Below are positions 1 to 10,627 of a stretch of 64,000 nt of DNA, one piece after another. Under the pieces are notes generated by a model. The model was given only the letters and a program-made list of their open reading frames with translations, was not told where the DNA came from and did no database searches. The position numbers and the translations under genes are program-made. How positions within the stretch are numbered: the first letter of the stretch is position 1; the number at the start of each line of letters is the position of its first letter. Source of the stretch: Acholoe squamosa (lineage: Eukaryota > Annelida > Polychaeta > Phyllodocida > Polynoidae); NCBI GenBank assembly GCA_949317995.1, contig OX439035.1, forward strand, positions 81,903,959-81,967,958. The letters are read 5' to 3'.

Positions 1-45
1 TCGGGGTCTAATGGCGGCCCCCAGCTGATAATGGCTATGTGAGCT
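1..45. repeat. Dispersed repeat, inverted copy at ~43190-43235
   Basis: The first ~45 bases are an almost exact reverse complement of 43190-43235, which lies in an intron of the LRR gene. The match runs off the left edge of the window, so the full repeat is longer. No coding content is seen. Confidence 0.75.
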
Positions 46-54
46 ATATACACA

Positions 55-172
55 GGATTGGCGGCAATGGTACAATACAGGTAATATTCCTCGAGACTAT
101 TCCAGACTATGATTGTGGGCCAGGAATAGTAGAGAGGAATGTTACCTGTATTGTAACAATTGCTGCCAATCC
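55..172. repeat. Near-perfect ~118 bp palindrome
   Basis: Left arm begins ggattggcggcaatggtaca and the right arm ends attgctgccaatcc. The arms (about 40 bp each) pair with few mismatches, and a second inner stem (ctattcc / ggaatag) surrounds the centre. It may be a small palindromic transposon copy or could fold as an RNA hairpin. No target duplication is obvious. Confidence 0.7.
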
Positions 173-588
173 AGTACTTATACTTACATGCTACCTACTA
201 AGGCTAGACATTGTCTGGGTAGCTAGACATGGTGTCTGGTAGATAGATTGGATGTTGTCTGCTCTTAATTGGGTACTCAACACTATGATTGGTAATATGT
301 AGCTTTCACTTTGTTATGAAAGAAAGTGCTCTGCACTGATTGGTGCAGAGGTCAATGCTTGTACTGATGGGCCCAGCAATATGGGCTCAGATATTGGTGG
401 GCAGAACAATAATCATCATCTGCCTTTGTTGTTATGTAATTCATAGGTTTTCACGTATCACTGTCTTAGCATATAATAATAAGGTGAAATAACAGACATC
501 AAACCACCTTCCAAAAGATAATGGGGAAATCATTATGACTTAAATCCAAAGAAAAATATCCCTATTATGTGCACTGAAAATACTTACC
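173..588. other. No gene seen; unique-looking AT-rich sequence
   Basis: No ORF, repeat structure or splice-bounded exon could be supported here. If the exon at 589-678 is real, this is intron or downstream sequence of that gene. Confidence 0.4.
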
Positions 589-678
589 ATTGGCATTAGT
601 TTCTTTGACATCTTATCAATAATATTCATCGTCTTTTGGTGATCAGAATCATCACTGGATGTCTTTATTGATGCATCT
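589..678 (-). CDS. Candidate internal coding exon of an unidentified gene
   Basis: On the minus strand a pyrimidine-rich acceptor (tttttttttctag) is followed by 90 bases and a strong donor (gtaagtat). Only one frame is open; it needs an incoming phase-1 intron and reads A-S-I-K-T-S-S-D-D-S-D, later IIDKMSKKLMPM, hydrophilic and possibly helical. I do not recognise the protein. It could belong with the exon at 7041-7124 on the same strand, but that exon ends in phase 0, so at least one intermediate exon would be needed and I did not find it. The rest would lie left of the window. It could also be a chance open stretch between splice-like sites. Confidence 0.45.
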
Positions 679-812
679 AGAAAAAAAAAAATTTAGTCGA
701 GATGTAGACAATACTGCAGTTCAGGTCTGCTCATTAAAAAACTTGATTCCCCTACTCTTCTCGAAGGATACCATAGCTAGTGTTCTTTTATTTGTCTAGT
801 CCCATAGGCAGG

Positions 813-1275
813 CAGGGGTCGACAAATCAGTTTGAAACCAGTGTGTCCACTGGACACTAAGGCAAATCTAAGTTGTGTCCAGCAAAAAAATGGTGTCTCA
901 TCCCTCTAAGTCAATGTAATCTCCCACGTATAAGGCGCAGCTCACGTATAAGGCGCACCCCCCCCCCCCCAACTCAGAGAATGCAAGTCCACATATAAGG
1001 CGCACCTCTAAGAGCAGATTTTTGTTAATTTAGTACTGTTCTATAGTAAAAATACCCCCCTATAAGGCGCACCCCAAACTCAAGGCAATTTTCCTCCCAC
1101 GTATAAGACCCAGCAGCCTTTTGTTTGGCCTATAAGACGCGCCTTATACGCGGGAGATTACGGTATAACCCTAGCTTGCTAGCTGTGTCCACTGGACACA
1201 ACTTGTAAAATGAGTTGTGTCCAGAGAAATAAGTTTGTGTCCCGGGCACTGGACACAGGGATTTGTCGAGCCCTG
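813..1275. mobile_element. hAT-like non-autonomous element, 6-bp TSD, with nested insert
   Basis: Termini are caggggtcgacaaatc and ggatttgtcgagccctg, a ~16 bp inverted repeat starting CAGGG as in hAT elements. The flanks are ggcagg at 807-812 and 1276-1281, an exact 6-bp duplication. Internal gtgtccactggacac motifs recur in both arms. A palindromic cgtataagg element (914-1163) sits inside it and so is younger. It has no ORF and depends on a transposase encoded elsewhere. Confidence 0.7.
914..1163. mobile_element. TA-flanked palindromic element, cgtataaggcgc family
   Basis: Begins tgtaatctcccacgtataag and ends tatacgcgggagattacgg before TA. The motif tataaggcgcacc (or its complement) is repeated several times in both arms. 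Its left end is slightly degraded, so the exact start is uncertain. It is nested in the hAT-like element. Confidence 0.75.
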
Positions 1276-1401
1276 GGCAGGGCCAGTCAAACCACGGCCT
1301 TTGATCACTCAGACGTAGTTCAGTGAGACCAACAATTTTGCTAAAAAAAAAAAATAAAAATAAAATAAAAACATCAAAAAAAAAACAACACTTAAGTCTA
1401 A

Positions 1402-1670
1402 AGAAGCTATCAGAACACACACAGGGATGAAAGTCAAAGAGCACGAAAATCCCTGAAATGACCCAATATTCGCCCCAAAAACCTGGGTGTCTATATGAAT
1501 GTATAGGACCCTGGAAATTCAAAATCCCTGAAATCAGGGAATTCCCTGAAGACTTTCATCCCTGCACACAGGGTTAGTCTGTTATTTCCGTTATCTGAAT
1601 ATAACAAGTGTCAACAGCTATAGTGTTGCGATTTTTAATCTGCTGAATGCATTTTATTAGGGGGAGGTGT
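1402..1670 (+). repeat. Dispersed repeat, filled copy
   Basis: Starts aaagaagctatcagaacac and ends gcgatttttaatctgctgaa. It matches ~6182-6300 in the same orientation, but is interrupted by the 143-bp hAT-like MITE. Confidence 0.65.
1422..1564. mobile_element. Short hAT-like MITE with 6-bp TSD CACACA
   Basis: 143 bp with termini cagggatgaaagtc / gactttcatccctg. The flanks are CACACA at 1416-1421 and 1565-1570. The related sequence near 6195 reads gaa-cataca-ggg with a single copy of that hexamer and no insert, which confirms both the ends and the 6-bp duplication. The interior repeats the stem-forming phrase aaaatccctgaaat. No ORF. Confidence 0.8.
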
Positions 1671-2941
1671 TAAACGGCATTTTTTTAAAAACTGGTTACA
1701 GGAAAACTCAGCCTGCTAGAGTCTACCGTTGACCAACCGGGGGGGGGGAAGAGGGCATGGGTGAGCATCCCCAATGTATCAACAGTTCTTAAGTCTTTTG
1801 ATAAGCACCTCTGTTCCTCACACTGACTATATAATATGCAGGTTTTCTTTTAAAACTTGATACATGTCTAGACAGGACAAAACAGACAGTACAGTGCACT
1901 TCAAACTAATCTATCTAGGTAGCCGGTTACAAATTACTGAAGAGATAATTATGTACATCTATCTATGTTTTGCAAGATGAGATAAGACAACAGGCTAGTA
2001 GATGCTGTGGGAAAGAAACACTTTGTGCATTTCAGTCTCCAGAGGCGTTTAGTTTCGGGGACAGTCTCAAACTATGCATTTGGACCCCAAAACTCGGGAA
2101 ATCACAAAAAAAAAATCACCGAGGTACATCAAAATAAGATGCAATTGAGCAATGTAGATTCTCCTGAAAGGCCATGTATGTTCATTTTTACCTCCAATAC
2201 CGAAGCCCCCCCCCCTATACAGACATACTCCAAGAGCATATTTTCTATATTCTTTGCAAGTCCATTTTCAGGGGGTCTAGGGGGACCGCTAGCCCCTCTC
2301 CTGGATCTGCCCCTTTTCTAGGGGGCAAGATACTGGTCTACACTGCCTCATTCTGAGCTATTGTGGCTGAACAAGAACTGGATTGTATTTGTATATGACC
2401 TACTTTATACCTCCAAAATAGTTGATTTATCGGTATTTTAGCAAGGCTGACCCCCCTCCCCAGTGCCCTTGTTCCCTATACTACCAAAACGGCTACCCCG
2501 GAAGTCGTCGGCTTTGACGTGGGATGTTCTCGTAGTTGGCCACTCACACTCACTCTGATAGCAACCGGCGAAAGTGACCCAGTAAAGTTGCAGTGCTTTT
2601 GGCGTGTGGTGGCGCCACATGCGGACTGGAAGTTTTGGTATTGAAAAACAGAAAAAGATGCATTCTGACCAAAGGAGTCACAACAAAAACATAGAGGGTG
2701 CTACTGTGCTTTATTCCTGCATACATATGCAAGACCGGACACTCAGTGATGACTGATTTGTTAACTCAGTGCCACTCAAAATGTGAGACTGTCACTGTCA
2801 TATTTGTTAGTGCCACTCAAAATGTGAGACTGTCAAAATGCAAGACTGACACTTGGCGACTGATTTGTTAGTGCCACTCAAAATGTAAGACTGTCACTGT
2901 CAGTGACAATTGATTTATTAGTCACTGACGATTGATTTGTT
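1671..2941. other. Gene-free stretch with short tandem phrases
   Basis: No exon or complete transposon was recognised. Around 2765-2945 the phrase agtgccactcaaaatgt(g/a)aga is repeated about three times with gtcactgtcagtgac variants, a degenerate tandem array. Short ORFs here have no recognisable features. Confidence 0.4.
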
Positions 2942-2943
2942 AG

Positions 2944-3125
2944 GGAGTGGTCATTATTTATCAAGGTGGGGGCGTAAAAAATTCAGACCCCCCCCCCCTA
3001 ATTTGGGGCGTTAGAAATTTACCCTCCTTTTTTTAGCAGAAAGTTTGCATGTTATAGAAATTCTCTTTGGGGGCCCAAAAAAATTTGACTGCTGTTGAAG
3101 GGGGCATAAAAAAAATTTCTGTGAC
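2944..3125 (+). mobile_element. Truncated Harbinger-like element
   Basis: Starts tta-gggagtggtcattatttat and resembles the first half of the 10628-10949 element (poly-C, then the gcaaaaaag-like and ttgactgc segments), but it decays before a right terminus. The family terminus gggagtggtcatt is the main evidence. Confidence 0.6.
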
Positions 3126-3235
3126 ACTGTGATAACTTATTAAGTGTGCTGCTTTTCAGTTTTGTTGAAGTTTTTCATTGACTTTTTTGGCCAGGTTTGT
3201 TGATGTTTTTCAACCCATTGGGCCACCTACTTTTC

Positions 3236-3986
3236 AGGGAGTGGTCATTTCTAAACAACAGGGAGAGAGAGGGCAGTGAGGGGGGTGGTGGATCAAAATG
3301 ATTTCACCTGTTTTTGGAGTGAGACACAGGGTCTGCGGAAGGCGTAAACATGAGACATGGGGTGGAGGGAGGGTGTCGGAGTGAGATGCAGTGTCTGCGG
3401 AACATGTAAATGTAAGACGCAGGGTGGGGGAATGTGTCGCAGTGAGATGCAGGGTATGCAGAAGGCATAAAAGTGAGACGCGGAGTGGGGGGGAGAGTGT
3501 CAGAGTGAGACGCAGTGGAAGGCGTAAACATGAGACACGGAGTGGGAGGAGGGTGTAAGAGTGAGGCGCAGTGTCTGCGGAACACGTAAATGTAAGATGC
3601 AGGGTGGGGGAAGGTGTCGCAGTGAGACGCAGGGTCTGCGGAAGGCGTAAAAGTGAGACACAGGGTGGGGGAGGGTGTCAGTGAGATGCAGCGTCTGCGG
3701 AAGGTGTAAAAGTGAGACACATTGTGGAGGAGGGGGTGACAGTGAGATGCAAGGTGTTGGAGTGATACCCAGGGTCTGCGGAAGGCCTAAAAGTGTAACA
3801 CGGGGTGGGGGGAGAGTGTTGGAGTGAGACGCAGGGTCTGTGGAAGGCCTAAAAGTGAGACGTGGGGTGGTGGGAGGGTGTCGGAGTGAGATGCAGGGTC
3901 TGCGGAAGGCACAAAAATGAGACGCTTGGTAGGGGGGAGGGTGTTGGAGTGACCCCCCCCCCCTCTGTTAAAAAAGACCACTCCCT
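3236..3986. mobile_element. Inverted-repeat element enclosing a minisatellite
   Basis: Left end agggagtggtcatttctaaa and right end tttaaaaaagaccactccct-like sequence (tgttaaaaaagaccactccc) are inverted and match the gggagtggtc family at 7455, 10628 and 48728. Where those copies carry ~320 bp of g/c-rich sequence, this one carries ~640 bp of minisatellite. No transposase ORF is visible. Confidence 0.65.
3310..3950 (+). repeat. Minisatellite, roughly 60-bp unit, about 10 copies
   Basis: Units contain gtgagacgcagggtctgcgg, then aaggcgtaaaagtgagacac, then a ggtggggggagggtgtcgg link. Units vary by substitutions and small deletions. Open frames across it (Cys/His/Ser/Pro-rich repeats on the minus strand) follow from the repeat periodicity and are not genes. 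Confidence 0.85.
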
Positions 3987-4814
3987 CATTCCTGTGCATC
4001 CATATTCCCAGTGCTAGCACTTGATGGGAGATTGGCATATTGAGTTTCAAGGCGGGGGGGGGGGCAAAAAAGAAGACCCTATCCTAAAAGAAATTTGGTG
4101 ATTCAATGGGGCAAAATTATGATCCCATCAAGATAGATTGAAAGTTTTTTCCGGGGAGGGTATATGTCGCAAATTTTGAACCTGTGTGTAATTGGAGATC
4201 GTCATGTTGGTTTTAAGGGGGGGGGGCAAAAAAAAAAAGATCCCATGGCTGAAAGATCGGCATCGACATCGACATCGAGAGAGAGAGAGTTGTGGGGACA
4301 AGTATTTTGATGATTCAAAGTTAGTCCTATATTTGAGGGCCGTTTACACTATGTGGGCTGTATTTTTCAGAGCTTTGGTTCACACACTTTTACTGGTTTG
4401 TTCACACTAAACCGAGGTGCTAAAATCGAGGCGATAAATCGATCCTACTCATCAAGACAAATCCAATGATGGGTCATTTGTAGCTGAGTCTCAGTGAGAG
4501 CCAAGGGACTCTCCTGAAAATTTTGGGTCAAAATTTTGGACAGATGACACCAGAGACCAAATATTAAGCTCTGACCTTGACCTTAAATATCCCTGACCTT
4601 AAATGACCTGGGCTGGTAGGGTATTTGATACACATTTACAGTATTTAAGCATGCTTGTATTATCAGGTAAAATTGGTAGTCTCTTTAAATCTAGGTAGAA
4701 TTTGGGTCTCGCTGAAAAGTAACCTTTGACCTTGACCTTAACCGACAGAATGTCACAGGTCAGCTGGGTCGATTGGGCCTCCAACACTCATCATTACACT
4801 TTTTATTTGGAGGA
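3987..4814. other. Gene-free stretch with low-complexity tracts
   Basis: Contains G-runs near 4050 and 4205, a cgacat / gag microsatellite near 4260-4290, and repeats of accttgacctta around 4565-4740. No coding exon is supported. Confidence 0.4.
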
Positions 4815-5125
4815 AATTGGTTAACAAGAAATGCGGTTGTGACCGCGTAAAAAAAACGCCTCCCGCCGTTTTTTTATGCGGTCACAAATGCATTTCTTGC
4901 ACACGAGAGAATGAAGTTTCACAATCATAATTTTGTACATGATAGGGATTAACTAGTACTTCAAGTGTTTGATGACATGTCTCATAAAAGCAGACATAAA
5001 GAATATTTCACAATTATCAATTTTGTATTGTGAGACCTCATCACATGGGGCAAATGCAATCATCATGGCGCACTCCCGTACCGCGTTGCGGTACTGCCGC
5101 TTTGCGGCGTGGGAGGCGCTAAAAA
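4815..5125 (-). repeat. Dispersed palindrome-containing repeat, second copy at ~37275-37540
   Basis: Includes gcggttgtgaccgcgtaaaa, gcctcccgccg, cctcatcacatggggcaaat and gtaccgcgttgcggtac. The same modules appear in reverse orientation at ~37275-37540, where one module is duplicated in tandem. The ends look like inverted gggaggcg...cgcctccc blocks, suggesting a non-autonomous DNA transposon, but its termini are not resolved. Confidence 0.65.
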
Positions 5126-5300
5126 AGTGATAAAATGAGAACAGAATATGTTTCCACCACCGGGCAGTTAGAAACTAAACAAGATATTGACTTAAAATTT
5201 TCACTGAATATCTATTTCAATTAGATCTATCAAGCCTTAACATCAGTTTACACATCTACTATATGGTGTATTTGAAAATTTTGTGACTGTGCCTACTTTA

Positions 5301-5595
5301 GGGACGAATCATTTATTGCCAGCTGGGGGGGGGGGTCAACAGATTTTTTTCTGACACCCCCCACCACTATGACAAAAATTGATCGCCACCCGTGACTAAG
5401 AACTTATTTTGCAAAATGACCCCGCCCCCCCCCAAAAAAAAAATAAATCGGATACACATGTGGTTATTGACCCCCCCCCCCCCCAATTGAGTTTTGGTCC
5501 CCCATTAAGTCCAAGGGGTTCTTTTTCAAATCCCCCCCTTATTATCTAACAGCCCCCCCCCCCCACTTGGCAATAATTGAGTTATAACTCGTCCC
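5301..5595. mobile_element. Inverted-repeat element with poly-G/poly-C arms
   Basis: Left end gggacgaatcatttattgcc followed by a G run; right end is a C run, then acttggcaataattgag and ctcgtccc. The terminus (gggacga after TTA) resembles the Harbinger-like families in this window, but the right flank (tct) does not repeat TTA. The interior has alternating poly-C tracts. Confidence 0.55.
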
Positions 5596-6890
5596 TCTAA
5601 CTTCTAAGAGTAAGACTTTAATTAGTCACAGATCTGAGTGAGACCCTAATGACACTATGTTCACAACAAGTATGTGAGTTGGGCGCCGATCCAACTAGAC
5701 TTTAATAGTCTTAGACTTAGTCTTAGATAGCGAAGTCAGCCAAACCACGGGACCCGGGAATCATATCTGCCACTATGCTAAACATGCATCACTAAAACGG
5801 GGATTTCTCAGCCCCTAATTATCAAAATATTACTTCAGTGGTATCTTTGAAAAGATAAGAATCTCATCTATATAATGGTAGATAATATTTCCTCAAAGGA
5901 TTTGATTGTGTTGTCTTTAGAGGTATGGAAATGTGGTTGAAATTGAGATTCTGTCAGGGCACCCTGCGGCAGCAACTTGAATGACCATGCACTTACTGCA
6001 GAAATACATGGATATTGCTTGTTTGTAACAAAGTAAGAGATGATACAGTGTTATATCCTTATGGCCAACATATAAACCTACATTTTGAGGGGTTTTCCTC
6101 AAATATTAACCCAGAATTAAGGGCAGGGCGTTCTTGCAAACATATACAACTTTGAGGCCATTTTGCCATAAAAATATTGATTAAAGAAGCTATCAGAACA
6201 TACAGGGCTTTTCTACAGTATTTATTTAACCCAGATATGGTCAGTCCATATAGATACATAGCTGCGAATTTCTGCGATTTTTAATCTGCTGAATGCATTT
6301 TACCAAAAAACTCAAGAAAATTTATTTAAAACTTTAATTTCAGCTTGAAATTTAAAATACTTTTACATCTAGTAATTTAATGTCACTCACATACATTAAT
6401 CCGAAATTTAGCTTTAGGAAGGTATAATTTGTTAGTAGATTGGCCTATTCAATCAGAAGTTATCAACAATTATGTAGAACAATACCCGAATGCCCCACGC
6501 GCAGTGCATGTTTAATGGTCGGTCTTATCTGATAATTTCACCATGATATGCAGGGCAGCGAATGGCAGAATAATTTTTACTATACAAATATATAAAGTGT
6601 TATAGAAAGGCTTCTAGTAGGGGCATCAACTTGATTCAAAAACCTATGAACTCGATATTTTAAGCCCTTTCACTTGATATAGAATTTGGGTAGTTCTGTT
6701 GATGTCATCTATTTTGACTGACTTCGCTATCTTAGACTAAGTCTAACTTAGCATAAGTTTATAATGAAGTTTGATTAGGATTCTGAAAGTCTCAATTCTG
6801 GCTGTATTTCCGGACCCACGTATGGGGGGGGGGGGAGGGATTAATAGGGGGATCTAAAAAAAATTATTTTGTAATTCCCCGTGTCGTTGT
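5596..6890. other. Gene-free stretch containing a long inverted repeat and a dispersed repeat
   Basis: The phrase agacttagtcttagatagcg at ~5715-5745 is inverted at ~6718-6750 (gacttcgctatcttagacta), which may mark the ends of a ~1 kb element. The segment 6182-6300 is the empty-site copy of the 1402-1670 repeat. No convincing exon was found. Confidence 0.45.
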
Positions 6891-7040
6891 TCACACAACT
6901 TCACAAGTCACAAAACAGGGCCCAGGCCAGGGTAGACACCGTAAAGAAAGACATATTTTCATGGTTTTCCCAAGCCCAGTTAGCCTAGTTGTTACCTGTA
7001 ATACTTGTCTCAGATCCTTAACTTGTTTACGTATACTTAC

Positions 7041-7124
7041 CATCGCTTTTAGCACCTCTTCTCCTCGTTCGTCGCATATTAATAGGGGTATTTTGATTAC
7101 CGCAAAACCAGAGAAACGTTTCAA
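7041..7124 (-). CDS. Candidate first coding exon of an unidentified gene
   Basis: The minus strand reads an ATG-initiated 28-codon stretch beginning MKRFSGFAVIKIPLL and ending GEEVLKAM, followed directly by a strong donor (gtaagtatac). Upstream on the minus strand lies a CpG-containing, TATA-less stretch, as expected for a promoter and 5' UTR. The peptide is not one I recognise. The exon ends in phase 0. The remaining exons should lie at lower coordinates, and the exon-like piece at 589-678 is the best candidate, but the link is not shown. Confidence 0.4.
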
Positions 7125-7260
7125 AATGGGCGCGCCAGGTTATCTAATGTGCGCATGCCCATTATTTACTTCCTGTTTCCCGCTGCGCTCTCCTGTTACC
7201 CGGGTGTCCTTGTTTTCCCGCCTTGATAGTTCTACGTAGGGAGACAATGACCGGGTACAA
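7125..7260 (-). promoter_or_regulatory. Possible CpG-rich promoter of the 7041-7124 exon
   Basis: Contains gggcgcgccagg, gtgcgcatgcccat, a run ending in cccgctgcgctc, and cccgggtg. CpG density is clearly higher than in surrounding sequence. No TATA box is seen. The call rests only on composition and position upstream of the putative ATG. Confidence 0.3.
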
Positions 7261-7454
7261 CGTACATTGGCATGGCGGCTTTTTAAAACATGTTACAGGG
7301 GCCGATGGATACAGGATCTTGGAAAGGTGGGGGGGGGGCACAGTCAGAATTGACTGCACAGGTCGGACTGCGAGAAGTGTGGAGGGAGCGGTAAAGATTT
7401 TCGCCGCACATGCACATAATTTCACCAACCCATGGCCATATGTCCCCTTGTTTA

Positions 7455-7778
7455 GGGAGTGGTCATTATTTATGAACAGGGGGGGTGGTGGGTTTTCCTG
7501 CGGACGCGTGGAATTTTTTTACGCCCCCCCTCGACGGCAATCAAAATTTTTTGCGCCCCCCCCCCGGGCCGGAGGCACGGAGAGTTTTCGCGCCCCTCTT
7601 TGATCTACAGTAGCGCGCAGGCTTTTTTGCTAAAGAGAGGGTGAATTTTTTTAGCCCCCCCTCAAGAGGGGTCAAAATTTTTTTAGCCCCCCCCCCTCCG
7701 GAGGGGTCTGAAAATTTTACGCCCCCCCTCAAACCCACCACCCCCCCCCCCCCCTGTTGATAAATAATGACCACTCCC
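7455..7778. mobile_element. PIF/Harbinger-like MITE, TSD TTA
   Basis: 324 bp, gggagtggtcattatttatg ... aaataatgaccactccc, flanked by TTA at 7452-7454 and 7779-7781. TTA/TAA duplications and a GGG terminus fit PIF/Harbinger. The interior is poly-G/C with gcgcgcaggcttttttgct. It is the inverse of the 10628-10949 copy. No ORF. It sits exactly at the TTA that begins the ttaggcacttac repeat. Confidence 0.85.
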
Positions 7779-7809
7779 TTAGGCACTTACCTAGTTTTTC
7801 AAGACTTTA
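7779..7809 (+). repeat. Left end of ~1 kb ttaggcacttac repeat, copy 1
   Basis: ttaggcacttacctag then tttttcaagactt matches 32616-32646. The rest of this copy resumes at 9428 after a 1.6 kb insertion. Confidence 0.85.
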
Positions 7810-9427
7810 CGGAGCGTTCATTATTTATGGCAGGGGGGGGGCGACAATCTGTCAGAATGAATACGTCAGAAAAAAATGACCCTCCCCCTTTCGGAATGGG
7901 TTGAAAAAAAATGACCCCCCCTTAGGAATGGGTTGAAAAAAATGACCCCCCCCCCTCAGAATAAATTGAAAGAAAATGACTCCCACCACATTTAACTATG
8001 TTTAACAGAGGCTACATCAGGCCCATTCATTTTACAAGGTGATATTAGCAGATTTTGAACCATTTCAGTTATGTGTCATCTTTTGAGCAGTCAAATTGTG
8101 AATACACTGCTGTTGATTGATTCACCTCTAGGTAAAATATCAATTTGAAGGCTAGCATAGATAAGACGTACCTGCGTTTTTTTAGCTGGTTTCTGTGAAT
8201 TTGTGAACGATCTTTGAGCAGGTACCCATATTGTTTTTTCCCGTGCTAGCCCCCCTTTTAAGGGCCGGCTAGCATGGGCTACTACTGATGCAGCTAAAAT
8301 AGGTATGTCTTAGTAAAATATTCCATGTGACCTACTCCTGACCAATGGAAAAATTGTTCTGATTGAGGGACTTGGTTCTGGTTTCTTTTTCAAAAATTTT
8401 GTATACGGTACAGAAATAAACTTTTGTAGCTTGTCTTTCTCTTTAGATTTCATTGTAATCTCAGTTTTTATATCAATTTGAAGGGTGTTATAGACATAAT
8501 TCTTGTCAGGGTTGATTCCATCAATGGGTGAAAACAAGAGTTAAATCTGGAAAGATCTGATTGCGAGTTGCGGTGATTTTAGCATGTAACATTTTTTACT
8601 ACTGACAACTTTGTTGGTGCCCTGTTCACTCTTGTGAGGTGTATGGTGTAGCACCACAAAGTGCTGTACCATACCCTTCCCAATACCCCTTTAAAGGAAA
8701 GTACTTATTTTCATGATGACATCTTTTGAAACAATCAGCAGGACGAGCAAAAGAACAAGGAACATTGTGTCACAAATTGGGCCAAATACTTCAATCTCAA
8801 GAGCTGAACAGTGTTACACCCCAGGGAAAACTGTATACATATACCATAGTGGTAGTGACTGGCCTCATCCATGTTTTAAAGGGGGCTTATCATGTCAAAT
8901 TTTAATATTGGAACCTGCCAAAAGATCTTTTACAAATCTGTGGGAACCAGCGGAAAAATTCCGATGCCCCAATTGGTCAAGGAGTGGTCATGTGAGTTGG
9001 TAACACAGGTACAGGTACATCTTATCCATGCTAACCGCCCTTTGACACACAAAGGAGTAAGACTCCGATCATATAACATAATCAAATGGATATGAATTAG
9101 AGGTAGCTGGTAGCAAAATGTTGGGCAGAATTATATCTAGAACTATTACTGAAAACCAAATAGTTAAAATTTGGGACGTGTCGCGAAAATTTTTGTTCCT
9201 TTGTCATAAAATTTGCATCACATTGGCAAATACTCCCCAACAGGAAAATACCTGGCCCTCGGGAATGGGTTGAAAAAAATGACCCCCCCCTCTAAGAATA
9301 GGTTGAAAAAAAGCGACCCCCCTCTAAGAATAGGTTGAAAAAAATGACCCCCCCTTTGAATACCTCCAAAAAAAAATGACCCCCCCTTCATTTGGTCATC
9401 CCCCCGCCATAAATAATGAACGCTCCC
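7810..9427. mobile_element. 1.6 kb Harbinger-like element, TSD TTA
   Basis: Ends are cggagcgttcattatttatg and ataaatgaacgctccc-like sequence (aataatgaacgctccc), flanked by TTA at 7807-7809 and 9428-9430. The homologous copy at ~32641 has no insert. Both ends carry repeats of gggttgaaaaaaatgacccc in the same orientation. The interior is AT-rich with no transposase ORF, so it is non-autonomous or decayed. Confidence 0.8.
8641..8674. repeat. Short stem-loop
   Basis: gtatggtgtagcac and gtgctgtaccatac pair at 12 of 14 positions around a 6-base loop. It lies inside the 7810-9427 element. No function can be assigned. Confidence 0.5.
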
Positions 9428-10375
9428 TTATCCCATTGAATTTATCTAAGGAGCAATGGGTAGATCTTGAGAAAAGAAGTGGATTTGCTTTTTAAATGAA
9501 GTCTCTATGTCAATTTAAAGTGGAATTATGACTGGTCAAACATACCAAATCAGACCCAGAATTCTGCCATAGTTAAGAGTTTAATTTGGATCCAATTCTG
9601 TGATCAAGCAAGATGAATCCAAGGTAGACTAGTTCACTAAAATGATTATTTTGGGCAATTTTCTTTTCAGATAAGCAAGATATACCCCCAATAATGTGAA
9701 TAATGATACATTTTATCATAATCAAACAATGTAAAAGCAAATTTTTGATGTCATCTTTTCCCTTGATCTGTGCACTCTGACAGAACCACAGCAGAATAGT
9801 GTCTTTGACTCAGGATGTTTGAATGATCATAACTTCCATTTAAATTGTCATAAAAACTTCAATTAAAAAGCAAAACCACTTATTTTTATCACAGCTATCA
9901 ATTTCTCACCATATAAAATGCATACAATAAGGTCTTAATTGACAGGTAAGTGCCCAACATGGGGGAGATTGGGACAAGTGTCCACAGATAATCTCGCCCA
10001 AAAAGTTTGCAGGGTCTGTCAAACATACTGCAGCCCCTTAGAAAAAGAAAAGCTAGACATCTTCTAGATGATTTTTATCCATAGAACAGGTGGGAACCAT
10101 TTATTTTTAGGTACTCAGTGATCTTCTCATCATAAAATGGTTCTAAACTTTTGGTTGAACTTCAATGGGGTCAAAGGCAAAATTCCCTGCATTCAACCTT
10201 GTACAAAAAATATTGATTTTAAAGGTCTTGCCAAGCCTGTTAAAATGAGCCCTTGTTTGTAAAGATCCACCAGTAAATAGCTTCAGAATAAGCTTGCAAA
10301 GAAAGGAGAGTTTAACACTACCCAGTTTCAGCTTTATCACAGTTTCAGACCTCTACTGCAGCAGACTCACACCCT
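9428..10375 (+). repeat. ~1 kb ttaggcacttac repeat, copy 1, main part
   Basis: Collinear with 32645-33575: shared phrases include tggatttgctttttaaatga, gcttgcaaagaaaggagagt and cagtttcagctttatcacag. Divergence is moderate with many small indels. The right terminus seen in copy 2 is missing here. No ORF of note. Confidence 0.8.
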
Positions 10376-10627
10376 TTTTTCCTGGATTCCAGGGACTAGC
10401 AGATATTTTGAAGAAAAAATAAAACACCCCTTATCTGGCATTGTATGTGTAGTGTATATCCCTGGAGTGCAGGGGCTGGGTCTCTTAGGGAGCATTCATA
10501 ATTTATGGCAGGGGTGGGGGTGAGCAAATTGAGGGGGGGGCATTTATTTTCAGGGTATTCTTAGGGGGGGCCAAATATTTTCAGGGTATTCTTAGAGGGG
10601 GGGCTGTTTGTTTTTTACCTATTATTA

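Noticed and set aside
3310-3950. CRISPR-like array
   Set aside because: Units are contiguous variable tandem repeats without constant-repeat/unique-spacer structure, and the DNA is eukaryotic.
3304-4050. Cys/His/Pro-rich ORFs on the minus strand (repeated SHCDTFPHPASYIY-like units)
   Set aside because: They are translations of the minisatellite; periodicity explains the open frame, and there is no start context, splice site or domain.
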